Positions 9,004 through 17,881 of a stretch of DNA of 20,012 nucleotides are shown here, in pieces. Made by a program: the position numbers and the translations under genes. Numbering within the stretch: position 1 is the stretch's first letter; each line of letters starts with the position of its first letter. Origin of the DNA: Saprolegnia diclina VS20 (lineage: Eukaryota; Oomycota; Saprolegniomycetes; Saprolegniales; Saprolegniaceae); the NCBI RefSeq assembly GCF_000281045.1, contig NW_008246091.1, positions 165,552-185,563 of the forward strand. Direction: 5' to 3'. The notes beneath the pieces are model-generated. The model was not told the DNA's origin. It saw only the letters and a list, made by a program, of their open reading frames with translations, and searched no databases.

Positions 9004-9681
9004 TCTCGTCGTCCGCGTCTTATCCCCACTTGAGCTCTGTTGCGCAATCGCCGAGGATATCTTTTCGCATTAGAATCAAATCACGACCGCAGTATACAAA
9101 CAGCAAGTGATTTGGAGGGCCACCAAATCGCTACTATTTTAATATATGTTTTATTCCACATACAACAACCTAGTGATAGCACACGAATTAAAGTTAATTA
9201 ATAATTGTCAGCTCTGATTGGCGCATATTCGGCCAATCCGAGCGCATCCATGGACTTGCTGGCAACCAATGTGTTTTAAACAGTTCGCAATGAACCGAGT
9301 CAAGTATCCCGGGATTCGCGCGGTTGAGCTACGCGGTTGTGGTCGAGGCGACAGCGGCGCCTGCTCAGCCTACGCCCGTATCTGTCTGAGCGCCATAAGC
9401 TTACTCGGGGCGTGGGCCAGACAGGCGGGTTGATGCTCAAGTGGCTGATCCAATGCAAGGACCCGTCCAACGGCCGTCGGACAGGCAGGCTCGGTCGCTG
9501 CTTGGGATTGCCTGCAACTGCAACCGTGCCACGTTCGTTGGACCATGCGCCGACCATCACCGAGGAAGATTCCTCTGGTCGTCGGAAATGATGATGCACG
9601 CGCTGTTTTAAACACGTTTACAACAGTGGTATTCCACACACCATATGAAACGTTTAAAACACTTTGCACTGGCGGGCGACG
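9004..9681. promoter_or_regulatory. Bidirectional promoter region between carrier and Sel1-repeat genes
   Basis: This 678-bp stretch separates two divergent starts. GATTGGC at 9216-9222 faces GCCAATC at 9232-9238, giving a back-to-back CCAAT pair that could serve both genes. An inverted repeat GATTTGG/CCAAATC lies near 9112-9132. The 10-mer TGTTTTAAAC occurs at 9272-9281 and 9604-9613, and inverted at 9652-9661. CACTTTGCACT at 9660-9670 resembles an Inr, 11 nt before the Sel1 ATG. ORFs of 80-190 codons inside show no domain and mostly end inside the Sel1 gene in wrong frames. Confidence 0.5.
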
Positions 9682-10806
9682 ATGTTGCGCCGCCTCCTCG
9701 GACGACCCGCGCGGTCTGCGGCCGCCATCGATGCTGTACGTCGTCACGCGACTGCATGGCCTCATGGACCTCCTAGGACATTGGCGCAGTCGTGGCTACG
9801 CTGCGCGAGATGGGCCGCGACGGCTCGAGCCGCGTACGAGCCCACCACTTGAGATGCGTCTGACGCTGCCGCGTATTAGATGCTCACGCCGTCCACTGTC
9901 GCGTCGATGCTGTCGACCAAGACGGCGTCGCCAAGCCAGCTCTATCGCATGGGCCAGGCCATCTTGGAGAACGGCGAAGTCGAGTCGCACCCGGCCGAGC
10001 TCGAGAAAATCAAGCTGCTCTGGGTCGCAGCCATGGAGGCCGGCGACCACAACGCCAAGTTTAGCTACGCGCGCCTTCTCAAGCAAGGCCAGGGCTTTCC
10101 CAAGCCGGACGTGATCTCTGCGACCAAGCACTTCAAGCAGCTCGCGGACGCCCGGCATCCGTGGGGCACCTTTGCGTACGCCGAGGCGCTGCGGACCGGC
10201 GACGGCACCAAGAAGCAGGTGGCGAAAGCGTTTGAGCTCTACCTCCTCTGCGCCCAGTCCAATTTGCCGCCCGCGTACATGGCCGTGGCCAACCTGTACA
10301 TCACCGGCGACGGCGTCGACAAGGTATTTTTCCTCAATTTTCCTGTATTTTCGCCCATGTTTTACAAATATGGATCGTAGAACGTCCCCGAAGCCCTCAA
10401 GTGGTACCAAAAGGCAGCCGAGTCGGGCGACATGCACGCCAAGTCGCTTCTCGGCGACTGGCACTACAACGGCCTCCACGAGTTGCCCGTGAACCGCACG
10501 CTCGGCGTCGCCCTGCGTCAGGAGGCCGCGGCCGCTGGTGTGCCCAACGCCATGTTCAACATGGGCTGCGTCTACTTGGAAGGCGCTAGCGACATTGACA
10601 TTGAGAAGAACGAGGTCGTCGCGTACCAGCTCTTCCAGCAAGCGGCCATGAAGGGCCATGCACTGGCCATGATGAACGTGGCGGTGATGCTTCGGGACGG
10701 CATCGGCATCACGCGCAACGTGGCGGCCGCGAGAGAGTGGTTCACAGTGCTTGCACCCATCGATATCCATGCCAAAGAAGCGCTGGTGGCATTGCCCCAC
10801 GAGTAA
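9682..10806 (+). CDS. Sel1-repeat (TPR-like) protein with likely mitochondrial presequence, four exons
   Basis: Proposed exons: 9682-9735, 9777-9833, 9880-10323 and 10381-10806, all joined in phase 0, with introns of 41, 46 and 57 bp (GTACGT..CCTAG, GTACGA..ATTAG, GTATTT..CGTAG). The product has 326 residues. It starts MLRRLLGRPARSAAAIDA, arginine-rich and free of acidic residues until position 17, as expected for a mitochondrial presequence. About six Sel1-like repeats follow, for example AYMAVANLYITGDGVDKNVP, EALKWYQKAAESGD, AMFNMGCVYLEG and AYQLFQQAAMKGHA. Intron 3 is certain because it splits a repeat and carries a stop. The first two small exons are less sure: the shorter alternative starts at ATG 9880. 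Sel1 repeats form solenoid adaptor surfaces; partners are unknown. Confidence 0.85.
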
Positions 10807-11901
10807 AGCTACTGAGATAATGATTCATATTCAGTTTGAGATGCTGGGATCGAGCCCAACCGGTCGGTTGGTGCTTTCGGCTCGCCGTTGGTAATCGTTG
10901 AAAGAGGAACAAAGGTGTGAACCGTATCCTAGAGCGCGCTCGGTTTGAGACAGCAAGCGGCTGGCTGGTATCAGTCGCGCTCGAGAGGTCACACAGGACG
11001 CCAGAACACTCTGCACACGCCACACACAGGTCCAAAGACCAGCATCCAAGAGCCAGAGTGCAGGACCACCGCAGCCATCGCTCAATGCCAACAATGCCAG
11101 GTGTTTCCTCCGGATATCGTCCGCTATGGACGCGTTGACGACAGCTGTCGCCGCCCACCGATTGCACGAGTTCGCAATCCTGTCGAGTCGTTGGATAGGT
11201 GTTGGATAGCTGCGTTGGATAGCACCAAGTTGGATCGAGGATACTTGAATGCAATCCCTCGCAAAGCGATAATGCTATGCGCGTTCTGCTGGACCTCCAC
11301 AGAGCTCCTCAGATGCTCACGAGGAGTGGCTGATAGGCTGTCGATCGACGGCAGCTGATCATCACAGCCGCTGCGATACCAACGGAATGCCCTCGCAGCT
11401 TGTATGGACGCGCTTCTCTCACGCAAACACGAAGCAACTACGAGTGGTGTACGTGCGGCTCTCATTCGCAGCTGACCTTGTGCACAGACTAGAGCTGCTG
11501 CTGTTGACCCTCGCTTTTCGCGTGTCGGTCACGCGAGGTTTCAAAAAACCGAGTACCCGGGTCGCCGCGCTCGACGCTGAGCCTCCGACCGCTAACTTCA
11601 GCTGGCGACTCGCCTCGACTTGATATACTCGTTACTAAATCTCGTCTCGTCGATGCAAACCCTCTTCACCCGACCAGTTGAGGCTGCAGAACCCAGTTGC
11701 ATCTCCGGTTTCCGCCTGTCGCGACGAGGATAGGACGCGAGAGTGGCGCCCACCTTCACATTCGCGCGCAGTTGCCGTCCTGATCTTGCTTTGCAAAAGT
11801 AGCTGCACAGCGGCGGTACGTCCAAGATTCTGTCAGCTGGCAAAGGACCATCAACTCTACGCTTGCATTTAAGATTTTGTTGAATTCGTGACGTCGCCGC
11901 C
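10807..11901. other. Convergent intergenic region between Sel1 and PX genes
   Basis: About 1.1 kb between two 3' ends. ORFs up to 170 codons occur on both strands with no recognisable domain and no preferred frame. The one clear structure is a run of four GTTGGAT units at 11190-11237. No RNA gene was recognised. Confidence 0.5.
11190..11237. repeat. Short direct repeats of GTTGGATAG
   Basis: GTTGGATAG occurs exactly at 11190-11198, 11201-11209 and 11214-11222, followed by GTTGGATCG at 11229-11237. The start-to-start spacing is 11, 13 and 15 bases, growing by two each time. The repeat lies between two convergent genes. It could be a protein-binding array or chance microsatellite-like growth. 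Confidence 0.75.
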
Positions 11902-13007
11902 TCATCGCCCGACTTGGTTCGTACGCAAGATGGACTGAATGACGCACAGGTGCTGCTGGATCGCGTTTGGGTACAAGCTGGCGTCCATGCTCGTGTCTTG
12001 AGAGCTCTCGTTCTCTTCTTCTTCGCCTAAGACGGCAACGGACGCAGCTGGAAGTAGCATTGATTGCACTTTCTCGCGCTGGCGCAGCGCAGCTTCACCA
12101 ATCTCAGATGCTAGTGGCAACACCGGCTCGGACATGGCTTCTTCAAACAGAGAATCGTCCGCCTCTTCATCGACGAAGACCTCGTCAATCGAAGTAGCCA
12201 CACTCAGTGGGATCAGCGGCAGCAGCGCGGTGTCGCCCGCCAATGGGCCACGCGACGACGCCACCTCGGACGCAGTGCGGTCGAGTGAACCGGCGTCCGA
12301 GAGAGACGCGGACGGGCGGTGCTGCCACGACGCAGACGACTGTACGTCTGAAAGCGACTGCTGGAGCGATGACCGTGACGAGCAAAACGAACCGTGGTCG
12401 AACCGGTTGACGTTGGTGAAGATGCGGTGCACGGGCTCGTACGCGCTGCCAGTTGACATCGTCTCGGACACGGGGGCGCTGCTTGTGGTCTGGCTTTTGC
12501 GGATCTCTAGGAGGCGCAAGAGCGCTGCTTCCATGTGTGTGGTCAGCGGCAGCGCCGAGACGCCGGCCATGTACTCGGCAAGCTAAGCATGCCGTGTCAA
12601 TCATAGCATAGGCATGCTGCCGTCTACCATGTGCTCGCGTTTGAGGATCATCTTCTCGGTGAGGTCGGTGCGGAACGGGTGGCGGGGTGGAAACTTGGCG
12701 CTGATGGTCTTCTGCTCGTCGGGCTTGAGCTACAGTTGGCGGAGCATGCTAGGACAAGCCTCGTGGAGGCGACGTACGTTGATATGAAAGTTGTAGAAGC
12801 GGCTAAAGCGCAGTGCGCGCTCAAAGGTCTGGCCGTTGTACTTGACGATGGAGCGGTAGAGCTACTCGCCATGAGTGCAGTGCTAGCTGCGACGCCAGAA
12901 CGTACGATGATCGGGCTCTTGGTGAGCGGGTCGATGTTGCGCTCGTGGCCAATGACACGCACGCGCAGCGTCGAGGTCGACGGCGAGCTCCGAGGCGGTG
13001 CGGCCAT
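11902..13007 (-). CDS. PX (phosphoinositide-binding) domain protein, four exons
   Basis: Exons: 13007-12906, 12861-12778, 12729-12628 and 12582-11902, all phase 0, with introns of 44, 48 and 45 bp (GTACGT..AGTAG, GTACGT..TGTAG, GTAGAC..CTTAG). The product has 322 residues. Only the spliced reading gives a PX fold (about residues 14-125): strand TLRVRVIGHE, then RFSRFYNFH (52-60; the RYxxF..LH motif with the Arg that contacts the 3-phosphate), FPPRHPF (75-81; the PPxxP loop) and ILKREHMLAEYM (the second basic patch and helix). PX domains dock proteins on endosomal PI3P membranes. The C-terminal 200 residues are Ser-rich and acidic (EEEENESSQD) and probably disordered, with no second domain seen. 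The start follows a CCAAT-rich promoter. Cargo and partners are unknown. Confidence 0.9.
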
Positions 13008-13050
13008 GCCAGGCGACTGCTGGAAAAAAGAAAGGTAATCGTTCGTAACG

Positions 13051-13167
13051 ATTGGCCCAATCAGAGACACGGATGACGTCCAGCCAATAAAACACCGAGA
13101 TGGCCGCTGAATTCCAATCTTTTGCGCCAATCCAAAGCCAGACGGTAATGTCGGCAGAGGAGCCAAT
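13051..13167 (-). promoter_or_regulatory. CCAAT-box cluster upstream of the PX gene
   Basis: Within 117 bases there are six CCAAT pentamers: ATTGG at 13051, and CCAAT starting at 13057, 13084, 13114, 13127 and 13163. TGACGTC, a CRE/bZIP-like half palindrome, lies at 13074-13080. The first box is about 44 nt upstream of the PX gene ATG. CCAAT boxes bind NF-Y (HAP) complexes in eukaryotes and are recognised promoter elements in oomycetes. Confidence 0.65.
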
Positions 13168-13910
13168 CGCATGTCGCGGCACAGTGAAGGCAACCGAATC
13201 ACCATGGCGCCAAATATGAAAGCTTACTAGTAGTCTGGTGGTGTAGTTGGTGTAGAGACAGAGCTATCGCCTCTAGACACAATTTAACCTTAGTGGATGC
13301 CTGAAGGGACCAAGGACCGGGCAGAAGCCGAGTCACCTCTGTTGGAGTGCCATTATTAAAATCACATGTGGTAACGCATGACGTGGTGCCACCTGAAGGT
13401 GCCACGCGGGCTGAGCCAGTGCCATGTAACCATGTATAACTCGGTTAGCTCTAACCCTGAACCGCGATGTTAGATAGCAATAGCTGTATCAAAAGGACGA
13501 CATTGAATAGCGCGCTACGCGTCGCCTTCACCAACCCTCGTTCGATACGATATCGCATAACGTACTGGGAAAAGCCTCGCTACAAAACGTGACCATGGCG
13601 CCAGGATCCAACAGCAACTCCACGGGGTAGCATAAGAACGAGCACTCTCGTAGAGACAACATGGACTTGGGCCCGCCGAGTGAAAACCCCAACTATACTA
13701 ACGAGGCAAATGTGCGAGTGGTTTTTGAAGTACAAGCAGGGATCGGCGAAACGCAGCTCTTGATGAAGGCGGGACGATCCACCCAGATACATCTCACTGT
13801 TGTGCGTGGTTCTGAGCTCGCAAATCAGTTGATACCAAACACTTATCAACAAGTAAGCTCAAGTCAAAGCAATCGCGCCACTCTCTGAACGCAGGTACGA
13901 GGCACGACGA

Positions 13911-14354
13911 TCAAATCGTCGGCGGCCAAACGACCGTCACCGCTGATGCGTCACCTCGCAGCAAAGTCGTAGCGCCGTTGCCGCCTCGAATAATAGCATC
14001 AAAAAGCATCGAACAGAAAGCACCGGTGCAGCCCAGCACAACAGTGTTATGTACACACCAACAAGCGGTCAATCGCACGTAACAGCACGTGATGACTACA
14101 CCAATACTGTGATGGGATCTGGTCCAAACCTCGTCTCCGGCGTCGTCTGATATCGTCGTCGTACGAGCCGCACCGTCGACAGAGGTATACCAGAATGTGA
14201 ATCGTGGGCGATATTTGCATTCTGGAAGATTGTTGATGAAAAAGATCATGTTTCCGTGCAAGCGTTTCGGATCCGGGTTTGACAAATCAGTGACTTTCCA
14301 GGTGCGATAGACCTTATCTCGGCGCCCACATACGAGGCCGTCGATGCGCCGCAT
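13911..14354 (-). CDS. Possible hypothetical protein (147 residues)
   Basis: An ATG-started open frame (MRRIDGLVCGRRDKVYRTWK at its start) of 147 residues with balanced composition in the first half, including NMIFFINNLPECKYRPRFTF. The second half is cysteine- and valine-rich and less convincing, so the true end may be an intron or the frame may be chance. No Inr-like element was found before it and no family was recognised. Listed as a weak candidate only. Confidence 0.2.
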   Translation of the reverse strand: MRRIDGLVCGRRDKVYRTWKVTDLSNPDPKRLHGNMIFFINNLPECKYRPRFTFWYTSVDGAARTTTISDDAGDEVWTRSHHSIGVVITCCYVRLTACWCVHNTVVLGCTGAFCSMLFDAIIRGGNGATTLLRGDASAVTVVWPPTI

Positions 14355-14807
14355 AGCTGCTTGCTACTCGCGCCTTTTACCACAACCTCGGAGCGACGTG
14401 GTGGGTGATCGAACATATCGCTGCATCAACGATTCTTGTGATAACTAACTGGCTGGTTCGATGAAACGCTTGGCGTATCGGTTACGGCTTCGTCTACCTG
14501 ATTCCTCGACGGCCACACATGGTCACACAGAGAACGAGAACCGATAGGCGCGAACGGGCAGAGTTTGCCGAAAAGACCCAGTTACGCCATGAAAATTGGC
14601 GGGATTCGAGACGTACAGTAGCATCTCAATGGGGTGAAAATGATATTCAAAATTCGGTCCAGGCGGAGATGTGGCCGCAGTTGCGACGACGCGCCGACTC
14701 GTGCCCCGCACTCTTTTCGCTTGGGTGTGCGCCGGTACGACGACGTCGTTGGACACGCAGCTGCACGCTTGCCGCGATTTTACCCCGTTTTAACGCCCGC
14801 ATGTGGG

Positions 14808-14821
14808 TTTAACGCGTTAAA
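14808..14821. repeat. 14-bp perfect palindrome
   Basis: TTTAACGCGTTAAA reads the same on both strands. It lies in an AT-rich patch of otherwise unassigned sequence and is followed by TATATC. It could be a dimeric protein-binding site. Confidence 0.7.
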
Positions 14822-15979
14822 TATATCAGGATCGCAAGGTGGGAACTGGAACCCACTTTGCACTTGTGTGATAGCGCGCTCGTAAACGCTTCAAGCGTTG
14901 GTACTACTAACCGTTTCTCTTTCAAATGCACGATATTCCAATAGTCATCCGAGTTGTTGCTCATCTGAAGCGCAAGAGACACGGTCGTGCGTAGTGGGAT
15001 GAATCGCTCAACCGAGACCTGTTCCGTCCAAAACACAAGCACCATATGTGGGAAAGGCCATGTGGCGCCACAGTTGCAGCAACCACGCGGCTCGTTTTCC
15101 GTCGTCTTGCGTCGAAGGAGTAGCTATCCATAATTTATCCTGAAGTGTGAGCGAATCTTGAATAATCACCAAGGCTCTTCTTCGGTGGAGCTGCCAGCGA
15201 CACACTCAAACATGTCGATGGCAGGAATGCGGGTTGTGGTCGATGCGAAACGAAATGATCCAAGCTACTCGAAATATTAGCATTGTCCTTCCCGGTGATA
15301 ATAGGTATATGCAAGGATCTTCAACCAAAGAATGCTTGCTTGGCACCGAAAGACTGATCGGTTTATGGTAGTCAACGGTCGCGACACGCCTTTCAACCCC
15401 TGGCTCGTCGAAAATGAAGGCGGATGTCGAGTGTCGATCCCTCAACCGATCGCACACGTCCACGCCAAGGGTCGTCGCCACCAAAGCCACAGGCGCGTTT
15501 TAGACGGTACATCTGTATGTGCGTCGTGGTCGTGCCTCGCAGCTCAGGACACGAATTAATTTATATCTGGGAATATATTCATACAAAAAATAGTACTAGG
15601 AGGAAATATTGGCGCCATTCGCCATTGGAATAGGACCGAAAACAAACATACTAAAACAGCAAGCAATCCGAGAAAAAGATGAAGAAGAAATGACCAGCAG
15701 CACCACCTTTTACGATTTCGCTGGACGTGGACAATCACTCTGATAGCTAGATGGCCTCGTCTGCAGTTGGTGAACCGGTACGGTGCGGAGCCTACGACGT
15801 TCGAACGTGGGTGACAGAAGCAGCAACAGCGAGGGCATTGACGACGGGCGCGACCAGCAAGTAAGCCCATTTCTCGCTCGGCGAGAATCAGACCCTGGTA
15901 TCTGGCACAGGCGGTTGGCGAGAGTAGCAGAGAAGGCCTTCAATGATCCCACTCTGGCTTACACATCAGACGCCGCCTT

Positions 15980-15995
15980 TCGTATTTCCAAATTT
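15980..15995 (+). promoter_or_regulatory. Inr/FPR-like core promoter of the Myb gene
   Basis: TCGTATTTCCAAATTT matches GCTCATTYYNCAWTTT at 12 of 16 positions, with the whole FPR part (AAATTT) and ATTTCC of the Inr part conserved. It ends 23 nt before the ATG at 16019 and supports that start. Confidence 0.55.
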
Positions 15996-16018
15996 GCAAC
16001 CAAGTGCAGACGCGTACT

Positions 16019-16480
16019 ATGCACGACACCAGCAGCCAAGTCGCCCAAGGCCTTTGGACCGCGCTCGAGCACGAACGCTTCCTCATGGCGCTACGCCTGT
16101 ACCCGGAAGGACCTTGGAAGGATGTCGCCGCCATGATTGGCACGCGCAACGCCAAGCAGGCCCAGGCGCACATGCAGAAATGCAAAGAAAAGCTCTACCG
16201 GCGGATCCGCGAGCTCCAGTCCAAGCTCGAGAACGACGACGGGCACTCGAGCAGCGACAGCGACGGCTTAGACGGGTACCCGTCGAGTCGCACGCAGCGC
16301 ACCAAGCATGCCGACACGCTCGGCATCCAAGTGCTGCATCCGATTCCTTTTGATATCGAGCCCGCGGACGGCTTTCTGTGTCTCAACATGCGCCACACTG
16401 CCACCGGAAACGAGCTCTCGGTCGAAGAGTCACTCGACTTTTTGATCAGCGAGATGAAGGGCTACGTCGAAGGCGAGTAG
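16019..16480 (+). CDS. Single-Myb (SANT, SHAQKY-like) DNA-binding protein
   Basis: Intronless gene of 153 residues. Residues 11-61 form one Myb repeat: GLWTALEHERFLMALRLYPE, then GPWKDVAAMIGTRNAKQAQA and HMQKCKEKLYRR. The Trp residues at 13 and 33 are in place, and the third helix carries AQAHMQKC where plant and oomycete 1R-Myb proteins have SHAQKYF; the family position is kept but Tyr is replaced by Cys. A basic coil (60-70), an acidic Ser/Asp linker (about 72-85) and a conserved-looking C-terminal segment (IPFDIEPADGFLCLN to the end) follow. Probably a nuclear transcription regulator; targets are unknown. A GTG 15 bases upstream is in frame, but the ATG at 16019 sits correctly behind an Inr-like element. 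Confidence 0.85.
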   Translation: MHDTSSQVAQGLWTALEHERFLMALRLYPEGPWKDVAAMIGTRNAKQAQAHMQKCKEKLYRRIRELQSKLENDDGHSSSDSDGLDGYPSSRTQRTKHADTLGIQVLHPIPFDIEPADGFLCLNMRHTATGNELSVEESLDFLISEMKGYVEGE

Positions 16481-17842
16481 ATCACGTACTCATCCTCTAA
16501 TTATGCTTATATATTACGCTATTTTAATACGATAAATTTTGCATTGGCGGCGGTTGTCGGACTAGATCACGGGCGACCCGATCAGATTCGAGGTACACAT
16601 ACGCCACTCGACGCAGCTGGATGACCGCCTTTTCGGCACGACTTTGGCACTGTTGCATGGCGCGTCGTCGTCGTTCATGGAAGCGGCAGCGTTAGGTAGC
16701 TCAAATAGAAAGGCCGGTGTCTGGTTCCCGCGGTTTTGGACGACGTCCGTGGGTGCTTGCTTGAAACGTGGGACGATGCCCACCGATCGCAATAGTTCAA
16801 TCGTATACGTGTCCACTAAGACGCCACCCACAAAGCTTGGATGCCGAACCTCATCGAAGTCCAAAGTCGGCAAAGCAACTGGTGCTCGATCGCCGCGTCC
16901 GTGGAATCTTCAGAAGCATCATCTTCGATTTAACGTGGTCGATGCTACTTGTCGAACGAAGCGTTGGTTGATCGGCGCGGCTTCTTGAGGCACGACAGAC
17001 CTTGGCTGCCAAGGCGTACGCCAGCACATATTGCGTATTCATTGGCGCTCGCACGCCACTCGGGTGGGTGGTCTTTGTCTCGTGGGACGATGTGCTGACG
17101 TCGAACGGCGTCTGTCTGGCCACCGTAGCCATTTGACAAAGATTCGGGAGCGGAGAGACCAGCAGAGTGGCACCGTGGGTTAACATGGACGTATCGACGC
17201 CTTCCTCGGCGCATCATGTACTCTCAAGGTTGACGCCGTACACTGTACGAGCAAACGCACTCCTTCTGCAGCTGTCGTCCAGGAGCGACGACACCGAGAT
17301 CTCACTTGGGTACGATTATGCGACTACCTCAAATTACAAGGTACTAGTAGGTGCCTTATGACGCAGCTGCGGCCCTTTGATTGCAGTACAAAGTCGGTAC
17401 GTTGGCATTCGACACAACCACCGCCGTAGATGTTACTAAACTTGTTTTCACGTCGCACATTAATGGTAATAAATGCCCTTGGGTTGACACGCGGCGAGCC
17501 CTTTTGGTCTACAGAAATGTTCCATTTGGACCGCATGCGCCATCGTAACGTCATATTGGGCATGTCTCTGGTCCACATACTAAACGTCACTGTGTGTGTC
17601 TATTAATAGGACGCGCCATGTGATTGGTCAAGGTTCTGCTGATCATTCTTGCACTCAAGCCACGTCAAAACCCGCCGTGAAAACCGTCAACCGACGTCAA
17701 AAGTCGAGTTTTCCGTTTCAATCGCGGAAGGGTTAGGTGGCAACGACCGTTGGCGTCCTCACTGCAACGCAACGTCGACCATCACGATCGTGCTGTGCGC
17801 CCTGTGTCTTACGTCCTTTGCCGTTTAAGTGCCGGTCGCTGG
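16481..17842. other. Gene-poor region downstream of the Myb gene
   Basis: No gene is confirmed in these 1.36 kb. Minus-strand ORFs at 16562-16873, 16851-17186 (111 codons) and 17324-17590 (88 codons, including MTLRWRMRSKWNISVDQ) have fairly protein-like composition but no recognised domain, and no consistent splice model joins them. Near 17660-17705 a loose repeat of CGTCAAAA/CGTGAAAAC/CGTCAAC/CGTCAAAA appears, and GATTGGTC at 17621-17628 repeats the promoter 8-mer seen before copies B and C. Confidence 0.4.
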
Positions 17843-17881
17843 CAGCCAAGGGAATAACCTATTATAGTTATCCCCTTGCTG
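17843..17881. repeat. Long imperfect hairpin
   Basis: CAGCCAAGGGAATAAC pairs with GTTATCCCCTTGCTG around the 8-base loop CTATTATA, with one mismatch and one bulged base. It directly precedes the GC-rich island at about 17880. No T run follows, so it is not an obvious terminator. Confidence 0.7.

Larger units (their letters stand above)
13168..15979. other. Gene-poor region with unassigned ORFs
   Basis: About 2.8 kb in which no gene could be confirmed. The longest candidates on the minus strand are 13911-14354 (147 codons, including YRTWKVTDLSNPDPKRLHG) and 15206-15490 (94 codons, including STSAFIFDEPGVERRV); a + strand ORF at 13661-13888 reads as 75 plausible residues. None has a recognised domain, and no GTACG..TAG intron set was found that joins them. 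The codon composition is less GC-rich than in the confirmed genes. It may hold a decayed or fast-evolving gene. A 14-bp palindrome lies at 14808-14821. Confidence 0.45.

Noticed and set aside
8100-9047. A 315-codon minus-strand ORF across the carrier gene
   Set aside because: Only its central part (exon 2) is real coding sequence. The rest reads through both introns and is in the wrong frame for the carrier signatures.
9112-9132. GATTTGG/CCAAATC inverted repeat as a terminator
   Set aside because: It lies upstream of both divergent genes, and bacterial-type terminators do not apply to a eukaryotic nuclear locus.
9796-10800. A 334-codon minus-strand ORF across the Sel1 gene
   Set aside because: It is antisense to the clear Sel1 repeats, spans their intron, and its peptide is His/Val/Arg-rich without a domain. 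It is a by-product of GC-rich third positions.
12631-13038. A 135-codon + ORF opposite the PX gene
   Set aside because: It is the complement of PX exons 1-3 and two introns and has no recognisable domain.
15556-15870. Minus-strand ORF with a hydrophobic segment (SFLLHLFLGLLAVLVCLFSV)
   Set aside because: The hydrophobic run comes from a pyrimidine-rich stretch, the rest is Cys/Arg-rich without a domain, and there is no promoter signal.
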